Below, piece by piece: positions 28,960 to 36,715 of a stretch of 64,000 nt of DNA. The position numbers and the translations under genes were made by a program. The DNA comes from Polynucleobacter sp. es-EL-1 (GTDB taxonomy: Bacteria > Pseudomonadota > Gammaproteobacteria > Burkholderiales > Burkholderiaceae). The stretch is taken from contig NZ_CP061310.1 in the NCBI RefSeq assembly GCF_018687975.1, forward strand, positions 806,001 through 870,000. Direction: 5' to 3'. The notes under the pieces were generated by a model. That model was given only the letters and a program-made list of their open reading frames with translations. It had not been told where the DNA came from and did not search any database. Position 1 is the first letter of the stretch. Every line of letters begins with the position of its first letter.

Positions 28960-30261
28960 TTACTTTTTAAAACTACCTTCCGCAAAAGCGGCGATATTGA
29001 TCAGTTTTTGATCATCTAGAAAATTTCCAATAAGTTGAACCCCCAGCGGTAAACCATGTTGAGATTGACTAAAGGGTAGGGCAATGGCGGGGGTGCCTAT
29101 AAAGCTCCATAGGGAGCAAAAAATAGGGTTACCCGTAAATTCAAGGCCTTTTGGCGCTTCGCCAGTAGCGGCTGGTGCCAATATGGCATCAAAACGATTA
29201 AAGACTTCTTGAATAGAATTCCGTAAGCGCTTTTGTAGATTCTTGGCTTTGATGTAGTCGGGGGCGCTATAAGCATTGCCTTTTTGGACAAGCTCTCTAA
29301 TATCTGCACTAATTAGGTCAGGGTATTTTGCTAGGTGCTGCTCGTGGACTACGGCAGCCTCGCATGACATGAGTACTGCCAAAGCTTCAATGCCTTCCCA
29401 GTAATAGGTGGGTAGCTCAAGCATTTCTGTGGTGGCGCCGGACTCTTCAAGAGATGCGACAGATGTCTTCATCACATTAATCTGCTCATCACTTAGTAGG
29501 TCATCGTAAGGCGTTTTAAGAAAAGCAATATGAGGCATACGACCCTGGAGTAGCTCCTGGATGGGTTTAATGTTTAAGTCCCCAATCACCTGTGCATCTT
29601 CCTCTGTGACGCTATTATTTTTAAGGAGATTAAATGCATAGGCAGCATCAGCGACAGATCTTGTAAAAAAACCAACATGATCTAAGGAGCCTGAGACTGG
29701 GTGTACCCCAAGGCGTGGAACGGTCCCAAAACTTGCCTTATAGCCAACCACGCCACAGTAAGTTGCCGGCCTAATAATCGAGCCAGCAGTTTGGGAGCCC
29801 AAGCCTAATGGTGCAATTCCGCTAGCTACGGCTGCAGCAGAGCCGCTAGAAGATCCACCGGGGGTATGGGCAAGATTCCAAGGGTTACTGGTTTTACCTG
29901 GCGTGCGCCAAGCAAATTCTGTCGTTACTGTTTTTCCAAAGATCACGCCGCCAAGTTTGCGAACGTGTTTGACGATCTGAGCATCATCAGTGGGGATGTG
30001 ATGTTGATAAATCGGTGATCCATAGCTGGTCACAAAGTCTTTCGTATCGATCAAGTCTTTAACCACCACGGGTATTCCCATGAGGGGCCCCGGATGAACC
30101 TCTTCAATCAAGGTAGCCAGAATTGCTCTGGCAGTAAAGGCATTGATAGAGGGCTCAAGCTCGTCTGCGCGGGCTACGCACTCCCCAAGGTATTGGTTTA
30201 CCGATAGCTGCTTATTGGCTATCAGATTGCAGGCTTCTATGAGTCCTAAGGCTGGTTTCAT
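28960..30261 (-). CDS. Amidase (amidase-signature family)
   Basis: 433-residue member of the GatA/amidase-signature family. The catalytic triad is visible as Lys68 (V-V-V-K-D-L), the cis-Ser in G-G-S-S-S-G (about 137) and the nucleophile Ser161 (S-Q-T-A-G-S). The protein is too short and too divergent to be taken as GatA, and no gatB or gatC is near. It has no signal peptide, so cytoplasmic hydrolysis of a small amide is likely; the substrate cannot be read. Confidence 0.87.
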   Translation of the reverse strand: MKPALGLIEACNLIANKQLSVNQYLGECVARADELEPSINAFTARAILATLIEEVHPGPLMGIPVVVKDLIDTKDFVTSYGSPIYQHHIPTDDAQIVKHVRKLGGVIFGKTVTTEFAWRTPGKTSNPWNLAHTPGGSSSGSAAAVASGIAPLGLGSQTAGSIIRPATYCGVVGYKASFGTVPRLGVHPVSGSLDHVGFFTRSVADAAYAFNLLKNNSVTEEDAQVIGDLNIKPIQELLQGRMPHIAFLKTPYDDLLSDEQINVMKTSVASLEESGATTEMLELPTYYWEGIEALAVLMSCEAAVVHEQHLAKYPDLISADIRELVQKGNAYSAPDYIKAKNLQKRLRNSIQEVFNRFDAILAPAATGEAPKGLEFTGNPIFCSLWSFIGTPAIALPFSQSQHGLPLGVQLIGNFLDDQKLINIAAFAEGSFKK

Positions 30262-30379
30262 GGGGGGGTGTCTCGCTGAATGAATAGTCGCTAATGAGTC
30301 ACTTTATCACTAGCTTAGCAACTCTGTTTTCAGATCTATTTTTTTAAATTTGTTACCAAAATCCAACAATTTATTAAAG

Positions 30380-30409
30380 TTCACAACTTCACAACTTCTG
30401 TGGTATAGT
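30380..30409 (+). promoter_or_regulatory. Candidate sigma-70 promoter for the HTH/zinc-ribbon operon
   Basis: TTCACA at 30380-30385 and TATAGT at 30404-30409 with an 18-base spacer, about 20 bases before a strong AAGGAGGG ribosome site. The flank contains the tandem word TTCACAAC, which could also be an operator half-site. Confidence 0.45.
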
Positions 30410-30427
30410 ATTCGTTAAGGAGGGCAA

Positions 30428-30607
30428 ATGAGAAGAGCGATACCAAAAACACATCAAGCTTTAGATTGGATAGGGAAGGGGATGAGCGCAGCTCAGGCTG
30501 CCCGAAAGATGGAGATTTCAGAATCAAGCGTTTACGCAGCCCTGAGAAAAAGCAGGGCCAAAGATTTAGGTTGCTGTCCTACTTGTGGTCATAAATTAAG
30601 GAAATAA
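30428..30607 (+). CDS. Small helix-turn-helix plus zinc-ribbon protein
   Basis: 59 aa with a near-ideal ribosome site (AAGGAGGGCAA before ATG). Residues 10-40 form a homeodomain-like helix-turn-helix (G-M-S-A-A-Q-A-A-R-K-M-E-I-S-E-S-S-V-Y-A-A-L). The tail C49-C-P-T-C53-G-H resembles half of a zinc ribbon. This is probably a small DNA-binding regulator. It ends one base before the next gene's ATG, so the two are translationally coupled. Confidence 0.72.
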   Translation: MRRAIPKTHQALDWIGKGMSAAQAARKMEISESSVYAALRKSRAKDLGCCPTCGHKLRK

Positions 30608-30608
30608 G

Positions 30609-30905
30609 ATGAAAAAGACTCTACTCGCCATTGCATCAATCTCTGTTGCTGCTTTTGCATATGCAAATTCATCAAACGACTCAGCAGAACTTGTCAATCA
30701 ACAATGCAAGATATCTGCTGAAGCGGTATCAACATTAAAAGAATTGCGTTATGGCAATACGTCGATTCGCAAAGATGTGGCCAATTTAATTAACGTGAAT
30801 CTCAAGGTGCAGGAAAATAAAGAATCCGCAGCTCAAACCTTGAATCGCATGGTTGATGACTCTGTTACTACTGCATCGGCATTAGAAGCAAAGTACTGCT
30901 CATAA
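30609..30905 (+). CDS. Small periplasmic protein, unknown
   Basis: 98 aa. A clear Sec signal peptide M-K-K-T-L-L-A-I-A-S-I-S-V-A-A-F-A-Y-A is cleaved after A-Y-A (about residue 19). The mature 79 residues are helical, with two cysteines (about 33 and the penultimate 97) placed to form one disulfide joining the ends. It is coupled to the HTH/zinc-ribbon gene just before it. No family recognised. Confidence 0.72.
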   Translation: MKKTLLAIASISVAAFAYANSSNDSAELVNQQCKISAEAVSTLKELRYGNTSIRKDVANLINVNLKVQENKESAAQTLNRMVDDSVTTASALEAKYCS

Positions 30906-30941
30906 TGGATCAGAGTAGGTCATCCAGATTGATTGGGATTC

Positions 30942-31403
30942 ATGGCCTATTCATTTGAGTGTCTGGAATGTGGCAATCCTCGCGGAATGGGTGAGGAGTG
31001 TCAGCATTGTGGAAGTAAAACGCCGCCACAATCACTAAGCGATACTTTGGTCTTTAATCTGAAGCAAGATGGCCCTAGGGTTGAGGAGGCAATAGAGCGT
31101 CTGCGAGACTGCTTGCGAACCGCCACAGATTTGGGTATTAAAGCAATGATATTGATTCATGGATATGGGTCAAGTGGTCAAGGTGGCAGGATTAAATGGG
31201 CTGTGCATGAAGCCCTAGAGAGTAATCAATTTTCTGATCGTGTCGATGAATATCATTTTGGTGAGCATACTGCTTATGGAAGTGAGGCTTATCACGCCTT
31301 GCTGCGGAGAAGGCCAAGCCTAAAGACGCACTTAAAGCACTTCAAAGAGGGTAATGCTGGGATGACGGTATTAATCTTGAGTTCCCGCTCCAGAATTGCT
31401 TAG
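30942..31403 (+). CDS. Zinc-ribbon plus Smr-like domain protein
   Basis: 153 aa starting M-A-Y-S-F-E-C-L-E-C-G. Two C-x-x-C pairs (C-L-E-C and C-Q-H-C) in the first 25 residues make a zinc ribbon. The rest resembles the Smr (MutS2 C-terminal) nuclease/RNA-binding fold: A-M-I-L-I-H-G-Y-G-S-S-G-Q-G-G-R-I-K-W-A-V and G-N-A-G-M-T-V-L-I-L. An Smr domain with an N-terminal ribbon suggests RNA or ribosome binding; no partner is visible. Confidence 0.7.
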   Translation: MAYSFECLECGNPRGMGEECQHCGSKTPPQSLSDTLVFNLKQDGPRVEEAIERLRDCLRTATDLGIKAMILIHGYGSSGQGGRIKWAVHEALESNQFSDRVDEYHFGEHTAYGSEAYHALLRRRPSLKTHLKHFKEGNAGMTVLILSSRSRIA

Positions 31404-31445
31404 AATGCTCTTATTAGGCAACCCATAACATCAGTAAGGACAGGT

Positions 31446-31781
31446 ATGACCGTGAAAAAATCCTCTCATGCGCAAGATGAGGCGCCAGTAAGCTCAGAAC
31501 ACTTAATTGGGGACTTTAAGGCCTTGATGGCAGATGCTGAAGCGCTCATTAAAGCCACGGCACATCATGAAGAGGGTCCGCTAAGTGCGATTCGCTCAAA
31601 AGCGTTAGATACTCTGGCCAATGCCAAGGAAACGCTTTCCTCTGCCGAAGGGACTTTGACTGAGAAGGCCAAAATAGCCGCAGAGAGCGCTGATGATTTT
31701 GTTCATCGCAACCCCTGGGAAGCCGTGGGTGTTGCTGCAGGTTTGGGTTTGTTAATTGGCCTATTCATTGGTCGTCGCTAG
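31446..31781 (+). CDS. ElaB/YqjD-type (DUF883) membrane-anchored protein
   Basis: 111 aa. A long amphipathic helical region (A-L-M-A-D-A-E-A-L-I-K through D-D-F-V-H-R-N-P-W-E) ends in the DUF883 tail, where a glycine-rich transmembrane segment A-V-G-V-A-A-G-L-G-L-L-I-G-L-F-I-G-R-R reaches the C-terminus. E. coli YqjD/ElaB relatives tether inactive ribosomes to the membrane in stationary phase. The ATG follows AAGGACAGGT. First of three linked genes (yqjD-yqjE-yqjK-like). Confidence 0.87.
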   Translation: MTVKKSSHAQDEAPVSSEHLIGDFKALMADAEALIKATAHHEEGPLSAIRSKALDTLANAKETLSSAEGTLTEKAKIAAESADDFVHRNPWEAVGVAAGLGLLIGLFIGRR

Positions 31782-31788
31782 GCAGCTC

Positions 31789-32160
31789 ATGTCTCAAGAA
31801 AATCTCTTATCCTCACTCAAGGGCTTAGTCTCTACCGGTGCATCGATTGCGCAGACCCGCCTTGAGTTAATTTCGACTGACGTTCAAATTGCGCGAAGCA
31901 AATTTCTAAGCTTATTGGTATTGATCGCCTGCACATTATTTTTTCTATTCTTTGGCTTAGTTATGCTGGCACTGCTGATGGTGATTTATAGCTGGGAAAC
32001 TGATCGGATGATGGCCCTTAGCTTATTGACCAGTGGTTTCCTAGCTGTTGGCTTGATACTCGCCTTGGTGGTTTTGCGTTCACTCAAGACCATGCCAAAG
32101 TTATTTGAAGCGAGTATTACGGAGTTGGCAAAAGATCGTCAGGAGCTCGCTAAAAGATGA
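31789..32160 (+). CDS. YqjE-like membrane protein (phage holin superfamily III type)
   Basis: 123 aa starting M-S-Q-E-N-L-L-S-S-L-K-G. Two central hydrophobic segments (S-L-L-V-L-I-A-C-T-L-F-F-L-F-F-G and L-T-S-G-F-L-A-V-G-L-I-L-A-L-V-V-L) are flanked by amphipathic ends, as in YqjE. The gene lies seven bases after the DUF883 gene and overlaps the next by four bases, keeping the E. coli yqjDEK order. The role is unknown beyond membrane localisation and stress association. Confidence 0.83.
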   Translation: MSQENLLSSLKGLVSTGASIAQTRLELISTDVQIARSKFLSLLVLIACTLFFLFFGLVMLALLMVIYSWETDRMMALSLLTSGFLAVGLILALVVLRSLKTMPKLFEASITELAKDRQELAKR

Positions 32161-32438
32161 GCCGCAGCCTTGAAGAGCTAGAGGCTCGTCAAAAGATATT
32201 GCAAGCGAGAGCTGCGCACGAGCGTACTCAGTTTGCTGAGCATTTTGAGGCAATTGAAAAGCCTTTGTCTTGGGCGGATAAAGGGATCGATGCCTTCCAG
32301 TTCATGAAGAATAATCCGGTACTTTGGACCAGTGCATTTGCAGTGCTAGCGCACTATCGTCCAAAATTGGCTAGCAAAGTATTAGCAGTAGGTTGGGGCG
32401 GTCTGAAGTTGCTAAGAGGCGTAAAAACACTGCTTTAA
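32157..32438 (+). CDS. YqjK-like protein
   Basis: 93 aa. The N-terminal coiled-coil-like stretch L-E-E-L-E-A-R-Q-K-I-L-Q-A-R-A is followed by F-Q-F-M-K-N-N-P-V-L-W-T-S-A-F-A-V-L-A, a weakly hydrophobic segment. Position and length match YqjK. ATGA overlap with the preceding gene implies coupled translation. Confidence 0.75.
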   Translation: MSRSLEELEARQKILQARAAHERTQFAEHFEAIEKPLSWADKGIDAFQFMKNNPVLWTSAFAVLAHYRPKLASKVLAVGWGGLKLLRGVKTLL

Positions 32439-32455
32439 CTAATACAGCACTTGCC

Positions 32456-32974
32456 TTAAGCAGTCATTACAGTTCTGTTGGTAATTCCTTTTTGCATAAG
32501 CGTATTTCCACCTTGTAGTCCGCTAATTTCCAGCAAGGTGAGTGCGCCTGCCACATCAAACCCTGCATTCTTGAGCAATTGACTGGCCGCGACAATCGTA
32601 CCGCCAGTTGCTAGAACATCATCCACAATTAACACTCTGGCATTCTTGGGCAAGGTTGACTGCTGAAGCTCTAAAGAATCTGTGCCATATTCCAAGCCAT
32701 AGGATTGGCGATGGCTCGCTAGCGGGAGCTTATTGGGTTTTCTGGCTAGCGCAAAACCGGTACCAGTATGGTGCGCTAATGTGGCCCCAAAGATAAAACC
32801 GCGGGACTCTATTCCCAGAATATGGGTATATTCAAATGGTTTTGAAGCACTTTCTAGCTGCAAAATAGCCTCTTTGAAGGCGGCTGGATTGGCTAATAAA
32901 GGAGAAATGTCCCTAAAGAGAATTCCAGGCTTTGGAAAGTCAGGTACTCCGGGTAGATAATCTAATAAATTCAT
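32456..32974 (-). CDS. apt: Adenine phosphoribosyltransferase
   Basis: Purine salvage enzyme forming AMP from adenine and PRPP. G-V-P-D-F-P-K-P-G-I-L-F-R-D-I is the Apt N-terminus. The PRPP loop is V-L-I-V-D-D-V-L-A-T-G-G-T. Start 32974 (M-N-L-L-D-Y) matches family length (172 aa); a GTG seven codons upstream is possible. It is divergent from the nucleosidase gene only 11 bases away; both concern adenine salvage. Confidence 0.94.
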   Translation of the reverse strand: MNLLDYLPGVPDFPKPGILFRDISPLLANPAAFKEAILQLESASKPFEYTHILGIESRGFIFGATLAHHTGTGFALARKPNKLPLASHRQSYGLEYGTDSLELQQSTLPKNARVLIVDDVLATGGTIVAASQLLKNAGFDVAGALTLLEISGLQGGNTLMQKGITNRTVMTA

Positions 32975-32985
32975 TTTGGGCTGAT

Positions 32986-33543
32986 ATGAAATCACAATTA
33001 CTCATTATTACCGCATTAGAGTCTGAGCTCAATAAAGCCGCATTGCCTGCTGGAGTCAATCTGGTCTATTCGGGTATTGGCAAGATTAATGCCGCGATGA
33101 CGAGTTTTGCGGCAATTCATGAATTTAATCCAAAACGGGTAATTAATTTTGGTACTGCAGGTAAAGTCAACTCGGATTTGCACGGTTTGCTGGAGATTGG
33201 TAAGGTGATTCAGCGTGATATGTTGGCTGAGCCCTTGGCGCCCCGAGGTCAAACTCCATTTTGCAATAAGCCCCGGGAATATCTCTCTCTAGGCGGTGAA
33301 CATATTTGTGGTTCAGGTGATAGCTTTGTAACTGCAACAGATCCTTGGTTGCTTGAGCAAGGTATTGATGTCGTAGACATGGAGTTGTTCCCCATCGCTG
33401 CAAGTGCTTATCACTTTAATATTCCTTGGCAATCCTTTAAGTACATTACAGATGCCGCCAATGAAGATGCAGGTAAGGATTGGCACGAAAAGAAGAATCA
33501 TGGAGAAGAGTTGTTCTTAATGCGCTTAAAAGAACTGCTGTAG
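32986..33543 (+). CDS. Purine nucleosidase of the MTA/SAH nucleosidase superfamily
   Basis: 185 aa of the PNP_UDP_1 fold. I-I-T-A-L-E-S-E-L, the G-I-G-K-I-N-A-A-M loop, N-F-G-T-A-G-K and catalytic V-V-D-M-E-L-F-P-I-A are visible. It is shorter than E. coli MTAN (232). Divergent placement next to apt suggests that it releases adenine for salvage. ATG 32986 fits the fold, so the longer upstream reading frame is not used. Confidence 0.84.
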   Translation: MKSQLLIITALESELNKAALPAGVNLVYSGIGKINAAMTSFAAIHEFNPKRVINFGTAGKVNSDLHGLLEIGKVIQRDMLAEPLAPRGQTPFCNKPREYLSLGGEHICGSGDSFVTATDPWLLEQGIDVVDMELFPIAASAYHFNIPWQSFKYITDAANEDAGKDWHEKKNHGEELFLMRLKELL

Positions 33544-33568
33544 CTGCCTCCTTATCCCTATTTACTCA

Positions 33569-35248
33569 ATGTCTAATCTGAACCCAAAGTTCCCTTGGCT
33601 AAAGCATTATCTGGAGGGCGTCCCTCATGAGATCAATCTTGCTAGTCATGCTTCTTTGCTTGAATTAATCGAATCATCCTTTGCGCAATTTCCTGATCGC
33701 GTAGCGATGGAGTCAATGGGTAAGACGATGTCTTATCGCAAGCTAGATGTTTTATCTCAGGAGTTTGCGGCATATCTGCAGACTCTAGGATTAGAGCCTG
33801 GTGCGCGCGTAGCCATTATGTTTCCCAATGTGCCGCAATATTTAATAGCGATGCTGGGAACTCTGCGTGCAGGCTTTACTGTTGTTAATGTCAACCCGCT
33901 ATATACACCTCGTGAGCTGGAGCATCAGTTGCGCGATAGTGGTGCAGAGGTGCTGGCAATTTTAGAGAATTTTGCACATGTCTATCAATCGATTGGTAAT
34001 CCATCGCTTGTTCAGAAAGTGATTGTGAGTAGTCTTGGCGAGAGCTTGGGACCTAAAGGGGTCTTGGTCAATTTAATTGCACGCCATGTGAAAAAAATTG
34101 TGCCGCATTGGGACTTTCCGTGTATTAAATTCAATCAAGCGCTCAAGATTGGTAGAGGTCATGGCTACAGAAGGCCGACTCTAAACTTAGACGATATTGC
34201 TTTCTTGCAATACACCGGTGGTACTACTGGCGTCTCTAAGGGTGCCGTCCTATTGCATCGAAATATATTGGCTAATATCCTGCAGATAGAAGCATGGTTA
34301 GACCCCGCATTGGTTTCTCGTCAAGAGCGGCAACTTGTATTTCTATGCGCTTTGCCTTTGACCCATATTTTTGCCCTAACAGCCTGCGCGCTTTTGGGGA
34401 TGCGTAAGGGCGGCAAGTTATTGTTGGTAGTTAACCCAAGAGATATTGGTGGATTTATTAAATACCTTGCTCAGCATCCTGAAATCAATATCTTTCCTGG
34501 TGTCAATACGCTGTTTCATGCACTGATTCACCGACCAGAGTTTTTAAAGGTTAAGTTTCCCAATCTGCTGGTCACCATTGGTGGCGGCATGGCGGTCCAA
34601 AGAAAAACGGCAGAGTTGTGGCAAAAATTAACGGGCGTCCCGATTGCGCAAGGCTATGGACTTTCAGAAACTTCCCCTGTGGTTTGTGTTAACACCCCTT
34701 TTGTTAAAGAGTTCACTGGATCCATTGGTATGCCAGTGCCTAGTACTGACGTATTGATTCTGGATGAAGAGGATCAGGAGCTTCCATTTGGCAGTCCTGG
34801 TGAGATTGCCATTAAGGGCCCTCAAGTGATGACGGGGTACTGGAATAGACCTGAAGATACCGCCCAATGTATGACGCCACAGGGCTACTTTAAGTCAGGT
34901 GATATTGGCACTATGAGTGCGGATGGCTTTGTTCATATTGTCGATCGTAAAAAAGATATGATCGTTGTGGCAGGCTTCAAAGTATTTCCAAATGAAGTGG
35001 AAGAGATCATCGCCCAAATGCCTGGAGTGGGTGAGTGCGCTGTCGTTGGAGTACCGCATCGCAAGCTCGGTGAAATCGTCAAAGCCTTTATTGTCAAAAC
35101 TGACCCCAATCTGAGTGAGGCTCAGGTGATAGCTTACTGCAAAGAGCAGATGACGACTTATAAGCGCCCTCGAAAAATCATTTTTATTGATGAGATGCCA
35201 AAATCAATTGTCGGAAAAATCTTGCGTCGGCATTTGCGAGATGCCTGA
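33569..35248 (+). CDS. fadD: Long-chain acyl-CoA synthetase
   Basis: 559-residue adenylate-forming ligase activating fatty acids to acyl-CoA. Motifs in order: phosphate loop Y-T-G-G-T-T-G-V-S-K-G-A (about 213), G-Y-G-L-S-E-T-S-P-V, Y-F-K-S-G-D-I-G, D-R-K-K-D-M-I-V-V-A-G-F-K-V-F-P and catalytic Lys in M-P-K-S-I-V-G-K-I-L. The length and motif set fit FadD of Burkholderiales. Confidence 0.93.
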   Translation: MSNLNPKFPWLKHYLEGVPHEINLASHASLLELIESSFAQFPDRVAMESMGKTMSYRKLDVLSQEFAAYLQTLGLEPGARVAIMFPNVPQYLIAMLGTLRAGFTVVNVNPLYTPRELEHQLRDSGAEVLAILENFAHVYQSIGNPSLVQKVIVSSLGESLGPKGVLVNLIARHVKKIVPHWDFPCIKFNQALKIGRGHGYRRPTLNLDDIAFLQYTGGTTGVSKGAVLLHRNILANILQIEAWLDPALVSRQERQLVFLCALPLTHIFALTACALLGMRKGGKLLLVVNPRDIGGFIKYLAQHPEINIFPGVNTLFHALIHRPEFLKVKFPNLLVTIGGGMAVQRKTAELWQKLTGVPIAQGYGLSETSPVVCVNTPFVKEFTGSIGMPVPSTDVLILDEEDQELPFGSPGEIAIKGPQVMTGYWNRPEDTAQCMTPQGYFKSGDIGTMSADGFVHIVDRKKDMIVVAGFKVFPNEVEEIIAQMPGVGECAVVGVPHRKLGEIVKAFIVKTDPNLSEAQVIAYCKEQMTTYKRPRKIIFIDEMPKSIVGKILRRHLRDA

Positions 35249-35255
35249 TAGATTT

Positions 35256-36212
35256 CTAGAGGCCGCCACCAAACCGATATTGCCAAGATAGACCAATCAG
35301 ATCGTAATTATTATTGGTTCTAGAATAGGCGCCAGTACTAGCTGAGAGCCGAATCGAGTTATGTCGATTAATCGGGTAGGACAAGGTGCTACCAAAACGC
35401 CAATTCTCTTGATTGCCGCTAATAGGAGCCCCATTTAAATAAGACTGACCTCCGGTGAAATACGTCGCATCCACTGAAAGCCAGGCAGTATTTTGAAAAT
35501 AGTAAATGGCATGGGTTTGTGTTGAGTACACAGGATTTTGTGACAGGGAATTACCACCCATAAAATCGGTATTACTAGTATAGAAAATGCCGGCACCTGC
35601 TAACTCAAACCTCCACGGGCCAATTGCCTTAGAGGCACCAATACCCGGCTGAACAAACCATCGGTTTGCACCGACATTGATGATTTGACTATCGTTGTAT
35701 TTCCCCCAAGGGACTGATGCTGTCATGCTCACACCGACAATCAAATCCTGTTGGTAATTCTTAAACTGATCTAGGCTCAATGCAGGTGCGCCATATAAAT
35801 TAATAGCAGCCTTAATTAAAGGGTCGGATAAACCCTCCGTACTGGCATTTACAGTACTTCCGCCAACGCTAGTTGAGCCAGTTAATTGACTGTAGGGAAG
35901 TACTAGGGTGAGTTTTCCAGATTGACCGCCAGCATCAAAGATATGAGTCAGACTCATGACTTCGCTTGTCAAAGTATAGGTGCCGCTCTTGGCTTGCACT
36001 ACGCCTGCCGTCAGAAAGTTAATACCAATTGGCGCATTGGAATAGGTGCGCGCTTCAATCTCCTGTGCGCTTACTATTTTCGGTAAAAGGGCGAGCCACA
36101 ATAACAGGGCAAGCAGAAAAGCGGCTGATGCACTTTTAGTGAAAGAGAGTATTGCGGTGCTCACAAAGCGATTGCTCGGCAGGATGCTACTTCTTACCCA
36201 GCAAAAGCTCAT
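35256..36212 (-). CDS. Outer-membrane transporter-like protein (phenol-degradation MetA type)
   Basis: About 318 aa with a hydrophobic signal (F-L-L-A-L-L-L-W-L-A-L-L-P-K-I-V-S-A-Q) and a C-terminus W-Q-Y-R-F-G-G-G-L of beta-barrel type. The repeated amphipathic strands with F-E-L-A-G-A-G-I-F-Y resemble the transporter family PF13557. The ATG at 36212 overlaps the upstream gene by 26 bases; a GTG at 36164 would give a neater signal peptide and no overlap. Exported to the outer membrane; substrate unknown. Confidence 0.7.
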   Translation of the reverse strand: MSFCWVRSSILPSNRFVSTAILSFTKSASAAFLLALLLWLALLPKIVSAQEIEARTYSNAPIGINFLTAGVVQAKSGTYTLTSEVMSLTHIFDAGGQSGKLTLVLPYSQLTGSTSVGGSTVNASTEGLSDPLIKAAINLYGAPALSLDQFKNYQQDLIVGVSMTASVPWGKYNDSQIINVGANRWFVQPGIGASKAIGPWRFELAGAGIFYTSNTDFMGGNSLSQNPVYSTQTHAIYYFQNTAWLSVDATYFTGGQSYLNGAPISGNQENWRFGSTLSYPINRHNSIRLSASTGAYSRTNNNYDLIGLSWQYRFGGGL

Positions 36213-36711
36213 GGGTTGCTGCAGTGCCAAGGGCTAGTTTAAAGCCTGTAAAGATCAAGTAAGGCCAAACTATTAACCAGTAGACAATCGACATTGCCAC
36301 AACATGGAGGGGGTTGGATTGTCCAAAATCCGCTAAGGAGGCAATAAATTCTTTGCCATGAATGACTCCATCAACACCTGCTTCAAGATAGTTCAATGCG
36401 ATGACAACCAATAAATAGAAAAGTGATTCCAGAAATAGAGAATTCACGATGCCACTTTTTTGATTGATTTTGATGGGGTATACCATTTGTGCGATGAGCA
36501 TAAACTTGGCGCATAAAGCGGCCTTAATAATCGCAAAGCCAAAAAGGGTGAAAGAAAGTGATTGAATATGCAGCGTGGTTACCGATAAAAGCGTTAAAGC
36601 ACAAAACCAAATAGAGAAGTACACCGTTAGCTCAAACGCCTTCAGAATTTCTTCTTTAGCTTTATCTTTAAAGCTTAATTTGACTGGCGCAGAAGTGGCT
36701 GGTTGATTCAT
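36187..36711 (-). CDS. Inner-membrane protein, unknown
   Basis: 174 aa. Four hydrophobic segments (about 28-50, 55-75, 92-112, 133-160) and no known domain. The N-terminal 25 residues are polar. It is followed by the outer-membrane protein gene, which it overlaps or nearly touches, and preceded within four bases by trhP, so the three could be co-transcribed. Confidence 0.72.
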   Translation of the reverse strand: MNQPATSAPVKLSFKDKAKEEILKAFELTVYFSIWFCALTLLSVTTLHIQSLSFTLFGFAIIKAALCAKFMLIAQMVYPIKINQKSGIVNSLFLESLFYLLVVIALNYLEAGVDGVIHGKEFIASLADFGQSNPLHVVAMSIVYWLIVWPYLIFTGFKLALGTAATHELLLGKK

Positions 36712-36715
36712 ATAG

